Assembly (NCBI GenBank): GCA_900544445.1
Contig: UQVK01000048.1
Location: 1 to 26,824, forward strand
Direction of reading: 5' to 3'
DNA from: an uncultured Lachnospiraceae bacterium
Lineage (GTDB): Bacteria; Bacillota; Clostridia; Lachnospirales; Lachnospiraceae
Length of the DNA stretch: 26,824 bases
Shown here piece after piece: positions 8,062 through 15,896 of the stretch; position 1 is the first letter of the stretch; every line of letters begins with the position of its first letter. Below the pieces are notes generated by a model. It was not told where the DNA came from. It did not search any database and saw nothing but the letters and a program-made list of their open reading frames with translations. Both the position numbers and the translations under genes were made by a program.

Positions 8062-8218
8062 GATTGAAAAATGCGCACGATAGCGCATTTTTCAATCAGG
8101 ATTTGCGCCGAAGCGTCGCAAATCCTTGGAATAGAAATCCCAGTATGGGATTTCTATTCTGGCGCAGACGCCGAACTGGAGGTTCGGCGCGCGTGCCTCA
8201 GCGTAAAACGCTTCGGCA
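8062..8218. repeat. Block of five consecutive hairpins between aroK and aroQ
   Basis: Five inverted repeats follow each other almost without gaps. HP1, 8062-8097: perfect 15-bp stem, 6-nt loop. HP2, 8098-8126: perfect 10-bp stem, 9-nt loop. HP3, 8129-8159: perfect 14-bp stem, 3-nt loop. HP4, 8169-8189: perfect 8-bp stem, 5-nt loop. HP5, 8194-8218: 5-bp and 4-bp stems separated by a symmetric 2-nt mismatch, 3-nt loop. None has a T-run after it, so these are not ordinary terminators. HP5 ends 1 nt before the GGAGG (8220-8224) of aroQ. The block resembles a palindromic intergenic repeat (REP/BIME- or MITE-like) or a structured RNA. Which of these it is cannot be decided from one copy. Confidence 0.8.
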
Positions 8219-8229
8219 TGGAGGTAAAG

Positions 8230-8658
8230 ATGAAAATACTGGTCATAAACGGGCCGAATCTGAATTTCCTGGGAATCCGGGAAAAGGCCGTATATGGGAC
8301 GCAGAATTATGAATATCTGCTCTCCCTGCTTCAGAAGAAGGGAGAGGAAACGGGCTGTGAGGTGGAGACGTTTCAGAGCAACCACGAGGGAGCGATCATC
8401 GACCGGATTCAGGAGGCGTATTTTGACGGGACGGACGGCATCGTCATCAATCCGGGTGCATATACCCATTACAGCTATGCGATCCGGGATGCTCTTGCAA
8501 GCGTGCAGATGCCAAAGGTGGAGATCCATATTTCGGACATCACGGCAAGAGAGGAATTCCGGAAGGTTTCCGTGACGGCTCCGGCCTGTGACAGACAGAT
8601 ATACGGACACGGGCTTGAGGGCTATCTGGAGGCCATCGATTCTATTCTGGCTGAATAG
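8230..8658 (+). CDS. aroQ: 3-dehydroquinate dehydratase, type II
   Basis: The type II dehydroquinase removes water from 3-dehydroquinate to give 3-dehydroshikimate, step 3 of the shikimate pathway, acting as a dodecamer. The 142-residue length fits the family. Motifs: NGPNLNFLG (7-15), the catalytic Tyr22 in VYG, FQSNHEG (48-54), INPGAYTH (73-80) and the catalytic His100 in EIHISDI, ending in the GHGLEGY segment. The ATG at 8230 follows GGAGG by 5 nt and gives the canonical N-terminus. The frame stays open upstream to an ATG at 8071 inside HP1 of the hairpin block; that would add 53 unrelated residues and is probably not used. Unlike aroE-aroK, it is not overlapped with its neighbours. Confidence 0.96.
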   Translation: MKILVINGPNLNFLGIREKAVYGTQNYEYLLSLLQKKGEETGCEVETFQSNHEGAIIDRIQEAYFDGTDGIVINPGAYTHYSYAIRDALASVQMPKVEIHISDITAREEFRKVSVTAPACDRQIYGHGLEGYLEAIDSILAE

Positions 8659-8701
8659 TAACGAGCAGTAACGGCCTTTCCATGTTTCTTCAAAAAAACA
8701 G

Positions 8702-8730
8702 TTGAAATATGAGAGTTTTTATTATAAACT
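8702..8730 (+). promoter_or_regulatory. Probable promoter for efp
   Basis: TTGAAA (8702-8707) and TAAACT (8725-8730) are spaced by 17 bp in an AT-rich intergenic stretch between aroQ and efp. This would let efp be expressed independently of the aro genes with a leader of about 35 nt. Confidence 0.5.
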
Positions 8731-8771
8731 GATAAAGAATTAAACGAACAATTTCAGGAGGAAGATTTTTT

Positions 8772-9329
8772 ATGATTTCTGCAGGCGATTTCAGAAATGG
8801 TGTTACGATTGAAGTAGATGGCAATATTTTTCAGATAATTGAGTTTCAGCATGTTAAGCCTGGAAAAGGCGCTGCGTTCGTCAGAACCAAGCTGAAGAAC
8901 ATCATTAACGGCGGCGTGGTTGAGAAGACCTTCCGTCCCACTGAGAAATTCCCGCAGGCACGTATTGATAGAAAGGATATGCAGTATCTTTATGCGGACG
9001 GCGACCTGTTCACGTTCATGGATACGGAAACCTATGATCAGATTTCCCTGAACAGAGATACGGTTGGAGACGCCCTTAAATTCGTTAAGGAAAATGAGGT
9101 CTGCAAGGTATGTTCCCATAACGGCAGCGTGTTCGCAGTGGAACCGCCCCTCTTTGTGGAGCTGGAGATCACCGATACGGAACCCGGCTTTAAGGGAGAT
9201 ACGGCGACCGGAGCTTCCAAGCCGGCTACCGTTGAGACCGGTGCGGTTGTATCCGTTCCGCTGTTCGTCAACCAGGGAGACAAGATCAAGATCGATACCA
9301 GAACGGGCGAATACCTTTCCAGAGTATAA
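8772..9329 (+). CDS. efp: Elongation factor P
   Basis: EF-P binds the ribosome between the P and E sites and relieves stalling at consecutive prolines. The 185-residue protein has the three-barrel layout: KOW-like domain I with the tip loop [10 protein letters not shown], whose Lys32 corresponds to the residue modified in other EF-Ps; domain II from about residue 65; and domain III ending in the signature around [27 protein letters not shown] strong AGGAGGA site precedes the ATG. The modifying enzyme for Lys32 is not in the window. In Bacillus a peptidase gene (yqhT/papA) sits between aroQ and efp; here it is missing. Efp is followed by a strong terminator. Confidence 0.97.
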   Translation: MISAGDFRNGVTIEVDGNIFQIIEFQHVKPGKGAAFVRTKLKNIINGGVVEKTFRPTEKFPQARIDRKDMQYLYADGDLFTFMDTETYDQISLNRDTVGDALKFVKENEVCKVCSHNGSVFAVEPPLFVELEITDTEPGFKGDTATGASKPATVETGAVVSVPLFVNQGDKIKIDTRTGEYLSRV

Positions 9330-9337
9330 GATACAAG

Positions 9338-9361
9338 CCGGCAGCGGCGCACCGCTGCCGG
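9338..9361 (+). other. GC-rich hairpin after efp
   Basis: A perfect 10-bp stem (9338-9347 with 9352-9361) with a CGCA loop begins 9 nt after the efp stop. It lacks a T-run and probably stabilises the efp mRNA 3' end or helps the longer terminator downstream. Confidence 0.6.
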
Positions 9362-9389
9362 GAAGACAAATTCTTATGTCGGCCTATAA

Positions 9390-9453
9390 GACAATAAGAT
9401 TCCCTTGATACTATCAGATGATAGAGGGGAATTTTGTTGTCTTTCTTTTTTTA
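9390..9453 (+). terminator. Strong intrinsic terminator of the aro-efp unit
   Basis: A 15-bp outer stem (9390-9404 with 9427-9441, two G-U pairs) encloses an inner CTATC/GATAG stem and is followed by a T-rich tract at 9442-9452. This is the clearest transcription stop in the first third of the window. Confidence 0.88.
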
Positions 9454-9503
9454 TATCTTTCCGAAATCTGCTGTCATATCAGTCATACATATCAAACGGA
9501 GAA

Positions 9504-9550
9504 CCCGCAGAGCGCGGGAACCTCCCGTCACATATTCAGGAAAATCCTGA
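9504..9550 (+). other. Two short leader hairpins upstream of the DUF5688 gene
   Basis: CCCGC/GCGGG (9504-9508 with 9514-9518) and TCAGGA/TCCTGA (9536-9541 with 9545-9550) are two perfect small stems in the intergenic stretch before the DUF5688 start. No clear sigma-A promoter is visible between the preceding terminator and this gene, so their relation to the transcript start is uncertain. Confidence 0.4.
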
Positions 9551-9590
9551 TTCTGTTATCACGTCTGAATAAAGAAAAGAGAGGAAACTT

Positions 9591-10556
9591 ATGACTTTGG
9601 AACAGTTTGTGAATAAAGTAAGAAATGCGGCCTGCGCATATTTTGGGGACGGGCTTACCATTACCGCTCAGAAGATCATGAAAAACAACGGCGTTGAACT
9701 GACAGGGCTGATCTTCATGGAAAGGGGAAGAGATATTGCGGCAACCATCTATCTGGACAGCTACTATGAAGAGTATGAAGAAGGAATGCCTCTGGGTGAA
9801 ATTGTCAGAAAGATCATTCAGGCCTATGAGGAACACAGACCCATGGAAAAACTGGATCTGGATTTTTTCCGGGACTACGGACAGGTGCGGCCGCGTCTGG
9901 CATGCCGGCTGGTCAATCTGGAAAAAAACAGGGAGCTGCTGGAACAGGTTCCCCATCAGGTGTGGCTGGATCTGGCTGTGGTACCCTGCTGCATTCTGCT
10001 GGGTGATGAACTGGGGTGTGCATGTATTCTGATCCGGTACAGTCATATAAGACGCTGGAAGATCGAAGAGGATGAGCTGCTGCAGGATGCGCGGACAAAT
10101 ATGCAGCAGATTCTCAGACCGGAATGTGTACCCATGAAGGACTTTCTTTATGAAATGATGCGTCGGGCAGTGGCGGAACAGCTTCCGGAAGCAGAGCCGG
10201 GAAAGGAAGCGGAGCAGGAGCAGCTGCTTGACAGAGTCGCCGGTCTTCTGACCAGGCGGCGGACCTCCGGTGGAAAGGAAATGTTCATCCTGTCAAACAC
10301 ACAGCATTTTTACGGGGCTTCGGTACTTCTGTATCCGGATGTGCTGCGGACTCTCGCAGGAAGGAAAAAGGGCTTTTTTATTCTGCCCAGCTCCGTCCAT
10401 GAGGTTCTTCTGCTTGCGGACACGGGAAGGGAAAGCCGGTTTGAACTGTATCAGATGGTGAATGAAGTGAACGAACGGAATGTGCCGCAGGAAGAATTTT
10501 TGTCGGACAACGTTTACTATTTCGGCAGAGAAGAGGGAAGAATCCGGATTCTCTAA
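9591..10556 (+). CDS. DUF5688 family protein
   Basis: A 321-residue soluble protein matching the DUF5688 family, which is widespread in Lachnospiraceae and relatives and has no established function. Features seen: an N-terminal segment MTLEQFVNKV; a region with VELTGLIFMERGRDIAATIYLD and a Y-rich acidic stretch; a central RLVNLEKNRELLEQVPHQVWLDLAVVP-type block; and a C-terminal block with LLYPDVL, FFILPSSVHEVLLL, MVNEVN and LSDNVYYF. There is no signal peptide or membrane segment, so it is likely cytoplasmic. The ATG at 9591 follows AGAGAGG. It stands alone between a strong terminator and the tRNA-Arg promoter region. Family recognition is confident; I propose no function. Confidence 0.85.
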   Translation: MTLEQFVNKVRNAACAYFGDGLTITAQKIMKNNGVELTGLIFMERGRDIAATIYLDSYYEEYEEGMPLGEIVRKIIQAYEEHRPMEKLDLDFFRDYGQVRPRLACRLVNLEKNRELLEQVPHQVWLDLAVVPCCILLGDELGCACILIRYSHIRRWKIEEDELLQDARTNMQQILRPECVPMKDFLYEMMRRAVAEQLPEAEPGKEAEQEQLLDRVAGLLTRRRTSGGKEMFILSNTQHFYGASVLLYPDVLRTLAGRKKGFFILPSSVHEVLLLADTGRESRFELYQMVNEVNERNVPQEEFLSDNVYYFGREEGRIRIL

Positions 10557-10605
10557 GGAAACTGTAACAAAAAGATGAACTTTTTCTTAATTCCCAAAAA
10601 GGCGC

Positions 10606-10634
10606 TGGACATCGGGAGAAAGTTGTGCTATTAT
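10606..10634 (+). promoter_or_regulatory. Probable promoter for tRNA-Arg and the SH3b gene
   Basis: TGGACA (10606-10611) and TATTAT (10629-10634) are separated by 17 bp, each one base from consensus. A second -10-like TATAAT lies at 10711-10716 just before the tRNA but lacks a recognisable -35. Confidence 0.55.
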
Positions 10635-10651
10635 ATGAAACTGTGATGCGC

Positions 10652-10686
10652 ATGTAATAAATGTAATAAAGTTGTAACAACTTTAT
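10652..10686. repeat. Tandem 9-bp repeat joined to a 21-bp palindrome upstream of tRNA-Arg
   Basis: ATGTAATAA occurs twice head-to-tail (10652-10660, 10661-10669). It runs directly into a perfect inverted repeat with 9-bp arms (10666-10674, 10678-10686) around TAA. It lies between the inferred promoter and the tRNA. It may be a protein-binding operator or a leader hairpin; there is no T-run. Confidence 0.7.
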
Positions 10687-10731
10687 ACGGCTATTCATGA
10701 GCGGCAAAATTATAATAAGCTTCACAGCTTT

Positions 10732-10803
10732 GCACCCGTAGTCTAATGGATAGAACGGAGGCCTCCGACGCCTTTAATGCAGGTTCGATTCCTGTCGGGT
10801 GCA
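10732..10803 (+). tRNA. tRNA-Arg (anticodon CCG)
   Basis: A cloverleaf folds cleanly. The acceptor stem is GCACCCG (10732-10738) with CGGGTGC (10796-10802) and discriminator A10803. The anticodon stem is 10758-10762 with 10770-10774, and the loop CTCCGAC gives anticodon CCG at 10765-10767. The T-arm is GCAGG-TTCGATT-CCTGT, and the variable loop is short. CCA is not encoded. It reads the CGG arginine codon, which is used in the neighbouring genes. A T5 stretch follows at once, but the next gene starts only 56 bp on. Confidence 0.96.
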
Positions 10804-10859
10804 TTTTTGCTATTTTCAGGAACTTTTCATGTGTTTCAGAAGAAAAGAAGGTGTCATAA

Positions 10860-12281
10860 TTGAGTGAAGAACGGAAAAAGACCGAAGAAAGAAAGCCTGA
10901 CATGAAGGAACAGGACATGAAGGATTTCAACGTGCGGGAAGACTCGCAGGGGCATAATCTTCCCTGGTGGAAGGAAATCGCCCAGATTATGAGGAAAAAT
11001 ACGAAAAGTCTTGTGATTGTGATTCTCGCAGCTGTGGTGCTTCTGGGGGCCGGTGTTTTTCTGGGCGCCATGATCGGAAGAGGAAATGCGGCGGACCAGA
11101 CCGCTTCTGCGGAAACCCTGACGGCGGAAACTGAGTCGCAGACTGCGGAGACGGAAGCGGCGTATGTCCCCCTGGAAGAAAATGCCTACCCTGAAATCAA
11201 CGCGCTGATCGAGCAGTATTATCAGGCGGCAGCAGAAGGGGATATTGATACGATCAATTCCATCAAGGATTATTCCGAGCAGACGGAGCTTCTTCAGATT
11301 CAGGAAAAGAGCAATTATCTGGAGGGCTATGAGGACATCAACTGCTATACCAAGCCGGGACCGGAAGAAAACTCCTATGTGGTCTATGCGAGTTATTACG
11401 CGAAGTTCAAGGACATCGACCGCAGGGTCTGCGGCCTGAATACCTTTGTGGTATGTCAGAATGACAATGGTGAGTATTACATTCATGACTGCACCAATGA
11501 TGAGACCATGCGGGAATACCGGATCAGCGTTACGAAGCAGGACGACGTGGTGGAACTGTTTAACCGGGTGCAGGTGGAATATAATGAAGCGGTTACGGAA
11601 GACGAGGAGCTTGCCGCCTTCCTCACGCAGCTTTCCGAGGACCTGAAGGCTTCAGTGGGCGATGCGCTCGCCGAGCTTGAGACGGAAACGCAGACAGAAG
11701 AGACTGCGGCAGAAGAGACGGAAGAAGCCGGTTCTGAGGCGGAGAGCACGGAAGCGGAGAATGCCGGGGAAGGCTCTCTCGTTGAGGCAGTGGACGTGGT
11801 GAATATCCGCAGCTCCGACAGCGAAACGGCGGATGTGCTTGGAAAAGCTCAGGTAGGTGATACCTTTACGCTGTTGGAAAGCCGGGAGAATGGCTGGTCC
11901 AGAGTCGAATACGACGGCGGAGAGGCCTATATCAAGTCCGAATATCTGGCGGCGGTGGAGGAGAGCGCTTCCGAGGCGGCCTCTGAAGGGGAGGAATCCT
12001 CTGAGGCAGCTTCCAGTGAGGCGGAAAGCGCTTCGCAGGATGACGCGCCCGCGGCAGGAGAGGCTTCTGAAGCGGCTGATCTGTCGGATGTTCCGGACAG
12101 CGGTACCTATCGGCTGACCACGACCGTAAACATCAGAAGCAGCGCCAGCGAAAGCGCTGACCGGATTGCGGTAGGTTATTCCGGCGATGAAGTGGAGATT
12201 CTCATGAAGCAGGCGGACGGCTGGACCAGAGTGCGCTTCAATGGGGAAACCGGCTACATCAGAACGGATGTGCTGAGATAA
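10860..12281 (+). CDS. Membrane-anchored protein with two SH3b domains
   Basis: A 473-residue single-pass membrane protein, probably facing the cell wall. The first 45 or so residues are charged and cytoplasmic, followed by a transmembrane helix (about 50-72). Next is an extracellular domain (about 95-275) beginning EINALIEQYYQAAAEGDIDTI, which looks NTF2-like, though that is inference. An acidic Glu/Thr/Ala linker leads to SH3b domain 1 (about 306-368, VVNIRSSDSETADVLG ... YIKSEYL). A Ser/Glu/Ala linker then leads to SH3b domain 2 (about 417-473, TVNIRSSASESADRIA ... YIRTDVL). SH3b domains commonly bind peptidoglycan. The start is TTG, chosen from the AAGAAGG site 8 nt upstream. It ends before a strong terminator. 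No enzymatic domain is visible, so a wall-sensing or scaffold role is only a guess. Confidence 0.85.
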   Translation: MSEERKKTEERKPDMKEQDMKDFNVREDSQGHNLPWWKEIAQIMRKNTKSLVIVILAAVVLLGAGVFLGAMIGRGNAADQTASAETLTAETESQTAETEAAYVPLEENAYPEINALIEQYYQAAAEGDIDTINSIKDYSEQTELLQIQEKSNYLEGYEDINCYTKPGPEENSYVVYASYYAKFKDIDRRVCGLNTFVVCQNDNGEYYIHDCTNDETMREYRISVTKQDDVVELFNRVQVEYNEAVTEDEELAAFLTQLSEDLKASVGDALAELETETQTEETAAEETEEAGSEAESTEAENAGEGSLVEAVDVVNIRSSDSETADVLGKAQVGDTFTLLESRENGWSRVEYDGGEAYIKSEYLAAVEESASEAASEGEESSEAASSEAESASQDDAPAAGEASEAADLSDVPDSGTYRLTTTVNIRSSASESADRIAVGYSGDEVEILMKQADGWTRVRFNGETGYIRTDVLR

Positions 12282-12325
12282 GATCTGTGATATATTTCGC
12301 AAAAATCAGAATAAGACTCCTTTCC

Positions 12326-12362
12326 GGGGGAATGCTTAGATTAAAGCATTCCCCCGTTTTTT
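12326..12362 (+). terminator. Intrinsic terminator after the SH3b gene
   Basis: A perfect 12-bp stem (GGGGGAATGCTT at 12326-12337 with its complement at 12344-12355) with a 6-nt loop is followed by G and six T. Confidence 0.93.
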
Positions 12363-12370
12363 CGCGGCAG

Positions 12371-12417
12371 GCCCGGCAAGCAGCCGTTGGCCTTACCTGA
12401 ACGGCCGTTTGCCGGGC
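12371..12417 (+). other. Two-tier hairpin in the leader of the 145-residue protein gene
   Basis: GCCCGGCAA (12371-12379) pairs perfectly with TTGCCGGGC (12409-12417). Inside, GCCGTT (12383-12388) pairs with AACGGC (12400-12405), leaving small internal loops and an 11-nt apical loop. It starts 9 nt after the terminator T-run and ends about 28 nt before the ribosome binding site. It has no T-run. Confidence 0.6.
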
Positions 12418-12460
12418 GGCTTAGGGCCATCCCGGCGGGGGATGAAAGGAGAGACAGAAG

Positions 12461-12898
12461 ATGGCGATGAAAAGCGATGATACGGCCCTTTTCAGGGAAA
12501 TCCAGAGAAGCGCCCAGAAAGGAATGAGGGTGATCGAGACCATCCTTCCGAAGGTGGCTGACGACCCGTTTTCTCTTTATCTGAACGGAAAGGAACTGCA
12601 GTATTCGCAGATCAATGACAGGGCACGACAGGAAATGCTGAAGGAACAACGGGAAAGCTATCGGACGGGAGCGGTGGCGGAGCTGGCGTTGAAGGGAAGC
12701 GTACACGCGGATACCCTTTTTGATACCAGCGTCAGCCATATGGCCCGTCTGATGATCCGGGAAAGCAGCAGAGAGCTGACCGATATGTGGAGGGCGCTGA
12801 ACCATCATGAAAACGCGGGGGAGCAGAGCAGACAGCTGGCGGAAGAATTCCTGGATTTCGAGCAGAAGACCATCACGGAGCTGAAAAAATTTCTTTAA
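12461..12898 (+). CDS. Unrecognised small helical protein
   Basis: A 145-residue protein that I do not recognise. It has no signal peptide or membrane segment. The composition is rich in Glu, Arg, Gln and Met, and four long amphipathic helices are likely (about residues 6-28, 38-62, 80-108 and 114-144). A four-helix, possibly ferritin-like, bundle is plausible, but no clear metal-ligand pattern (paired ExxH) is visible. AAAGGAGA precedes the ATG at 12461; a second ATG two codons later could also serve. No promoter is visible between the terminator at 12326-12362 and the gene. That leaves read-through or an unrecognised promoter type, such as a sporulation sigma factor. Confidence 0.7.
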   Translation: MAMKSDDTALFREIQRSAQKGMRVIETILPKVADDPFSLYLNGKELQYSQINDRARQEMLKEQRESYRTGAVAELALKGSVHADTLFDTSVSHMARLMIRESSRELTDMWRALNHHENAGEQSRQLAEEFLDFEQKTITELKKFL

Positions 12899-12916
12899 AA
12901 TGCGATAACACGTTAA

Positions 12917-14392
<1,476 letters not shown>

Positions 14393-14450
14393 GACGCTTC
14401 AGGCGGGGCTGCTTTTGCCTGGCGGAAGAATTTGAAAGAAGAAAAAGGGG

Positions 14451-14482
14451 ATCCCGCGGCTGGAAAGAGCCGCGGGATTCTT
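14451..14482 (+). terminator. Probable terminator after gdhA
   Basis: A perfect 11-bp GC-rich stem (14451-14461 with 14468-14478) with a GGAAAG loop is followed by a weak TCTTT tract. Confidence 0.7.
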
Positions 14483-14489
14483 TGCTCTC

Positions 14490-14521
14490 AAAAACGCTGG
14501 GCTGTGACGAGGCGTTTTTTT
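14490..14521 (+). terminator. Second terminator after gdhA
   Basis: AAAAACGC (14490-14497) can pair with GCGTTTTT (14512-14519) across a 14-nt loop, with a run of seven T at 14515-14521. The A/T symmetry means it could also act on the opposite strand, although no gene there needs it. Confidence 0.7.
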
Positions 14522-14615
14522 GGCCGGCAGTTTGAAGGAAGGGGCTACTCTTCTTTTCCCATTTATGATAATATAAAAACACTGGGATTGAACCGGAAAG
14601 GAGAAAGGTGTTTAT

Positions 14616-15896
14616 ATGCAGAAAAGAAGGACAGAAAGGGCCATCATCGTTTATATCTGCCTTGCCGCGTTACTGATTCTGTGCATCAGAAATTTTGAGC
14701 AGCTGATCGGCTGGGTTGCGAACCTGTGGAACGTCATGTTTCCGCTTGTCCTTGGAATGGCCATGGCTTATGTGCTGAACATTGTGCTCGTTCGGGTGGA
14801 AAGGCTTTATTTCCCGCGCTCCCGAAGCCGGATTGTGGCGAAGACGCGGCGCGGTGTGGGAATCGTGATTTCGATTCTGCTGGTTTTTGCGCTGTTTACT
14901 CTGATAGCAAGACTGGTCATTCCGGAACTGGGAAAGGCGTTCGGCGTGATCGGAAGGGGCATCCCCGTTTTTCTGGAACAGGTTTCTGCCTGGCTTGAGG
15001 CGAACGGAGCTTTCAATATCTCGGATTATCTGAATCTGGAGACGATTGACTGGAAAGATTTGATGGATAAGGCGCTCAGCGTGGTGCGTTCCGGAATCGG
15101 AAGCGTTCTGAGTTCCACCATCAGTGTGGTCGGCTCCGTAGTGGGCGGTGTGGTTAATTTCTTCATCGGACTGATTTTCGGGATCTATATCCTTGCGGGA
15201 AAGGAACGCCTTGCTTCCCAGGCGAAGAGCATTCTGCGCGCCTACCTGAAGGAGGACACGGTGAAGGAAATCTGCCGTGTTCTGGTTACCGCGAATGAAA
15301 CGTTTTCCAGCTTTATCATCGGACAGTGTACGGAAGCGGTGATACTGGGGACGCTTTGTACCATAGGAATGCTGATTTTCCGTTTCCCCTATGCGCCCAT
15401 GATCGGCGCGTTTATCGGTGTGACGGCGCTGATCCCCATTGTGGGAGCTTATATCGGAGCTGCGGTAGGGGCCTTTATGATTCTGACGGTAGCCCCGTTA
15501 AAGGCCCTTCTTTTCATCGTATTCATCATCGTGCTGCAGCAGATGGAAGGAAATCTGATTTATCCGAAGGTGGTTGGTTCTTCCATCGGACTCCCCGGCA
15601 TGTGGGTTCTTGCGGCCGTTACGGTGGGCGGAGGACTGCTCGGAATCGGCGGAATGCTTCTGGGCGTACCCCTTGCTGCGACATTCTATAAGCTGCTGCG
15701 GGATGACGTGAGGGAAAAGAATGAAAGAAAGGATTCCCGTGAAAGGCAGGGAACATCCGGCCGAATGCCATCTGGAAACAGAGAACGCGCAGGAACGCAG
15801 AAAGGGTACGCAGGGCGCAGAGGACGCGGTCCGGGAAGGGATGGACACCCCGGGAAAACGGAGGAAAAGAAGACGGAGAAGGGAAGACAGGAATGA
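14616..15896 (+). CDS. AI-2E family transporter (YtvI/TqsA-like permease)
   Basis: A 426-residue polytopic membrane protein of the AI-2E transporter family (PF01594), whose members export small molecules or exchange Na+/H+; the name comes from TqsA and the substrate here is unknown. The expected layout is present: two N-terminal helices (about 8-26 and 31-57), a helix at about 82-102, an amphipathic periplasmic-type stretch (about 105-150), then helices from about 160 on. The conserved C-terminal features are the FPYAPMIGAFIGVTALIPIVGAYIG-type loop, the QQMEGNLIYPKVVG motif and the GLLGIGGMLLGVPL segment. A highly charged Arg/Lys/Glu/Gly tail of about 65 residues is unusual. GGAGAAAGG precedes the ATG. 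It overlaps the next gene by 4 bp. Confidence 0.92.
   Translation: MQKRRTERAIIVYICLAALLILCIRNFEQLIGWVANLWNVMFPLVLGMAMAYVLNIVLVRVERLYFPRSRSRIVAKTRRGVGIVISILLVFALFTLIARLVIPELGKAFGVIGRGIPVFLEQVSAWLEANGAFNISDYLNLETIDWKDLMDKALSVVRSGIGSVLSSTISVVGSVVGGVVNFFIGLIFGIYILAGKERLASQAKSILRAYLKEDTVKEICRVLVTANETFSSFIIGQCTEAVILGTLCTIGMLIFRFPYAPMIGAFIGVTALIPIVGAYIGAAVGAFMILTVAPLKALLFIVFIIVLQQMEGNLIYPKVVGSSIGLPGMWVLAAVTVGGGLLGIGGMLLGVPLAATFYKLLRDDVREKNERKDSRERQGTSGRMPSGNRERAGTQKGYAGRRGRGPGRDGHPGKTEEKKTEKGRQE

Noticed and set aside
8062..8218. The hairpin block as a CRISPR array or as an ordinary transcription terminator
   Set aside because: The hairpins differ in sequence and there are no identical repeats with regular spacers, so it is not CRISPR. 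No hairpin is followed by a T-run, and aroQ lies immediately downstream, so simple termination is unlikely.
7995..8312. A 105-codon + strand frame spanning the end of aroK, the hairpin block and the start of aroQ
   Set aside because: It overlaps two well-identified genes in a different frame, is Arg-rich as expected for a shadow frame, and has no plausible start context.
9454..9590. A sporulation sigma-factor promoter (CATACAT at about 9484-9490) for the DUF5688 gene
   Set aside because: The -10-like match has no acceptable -35 at the required spacing, so I do not list it as a feature.
10668..10684. The palindrome before tRNA-Arg as an intrinsic terminator of the DUF5688 gene
   Set aside because: The arms are perfect but AT-rich, and no T-run follows on the + strand (ATACGG comes next).
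10732..10803. tRNA-Arg as an attachment site for an integrated element
   Set aside because: tRNA-Arg 3' ends are common integration sites, but there is no integrase gene nearby and I see no direct repeat of the tRNA 3' end within the window. Flanking genes look native.
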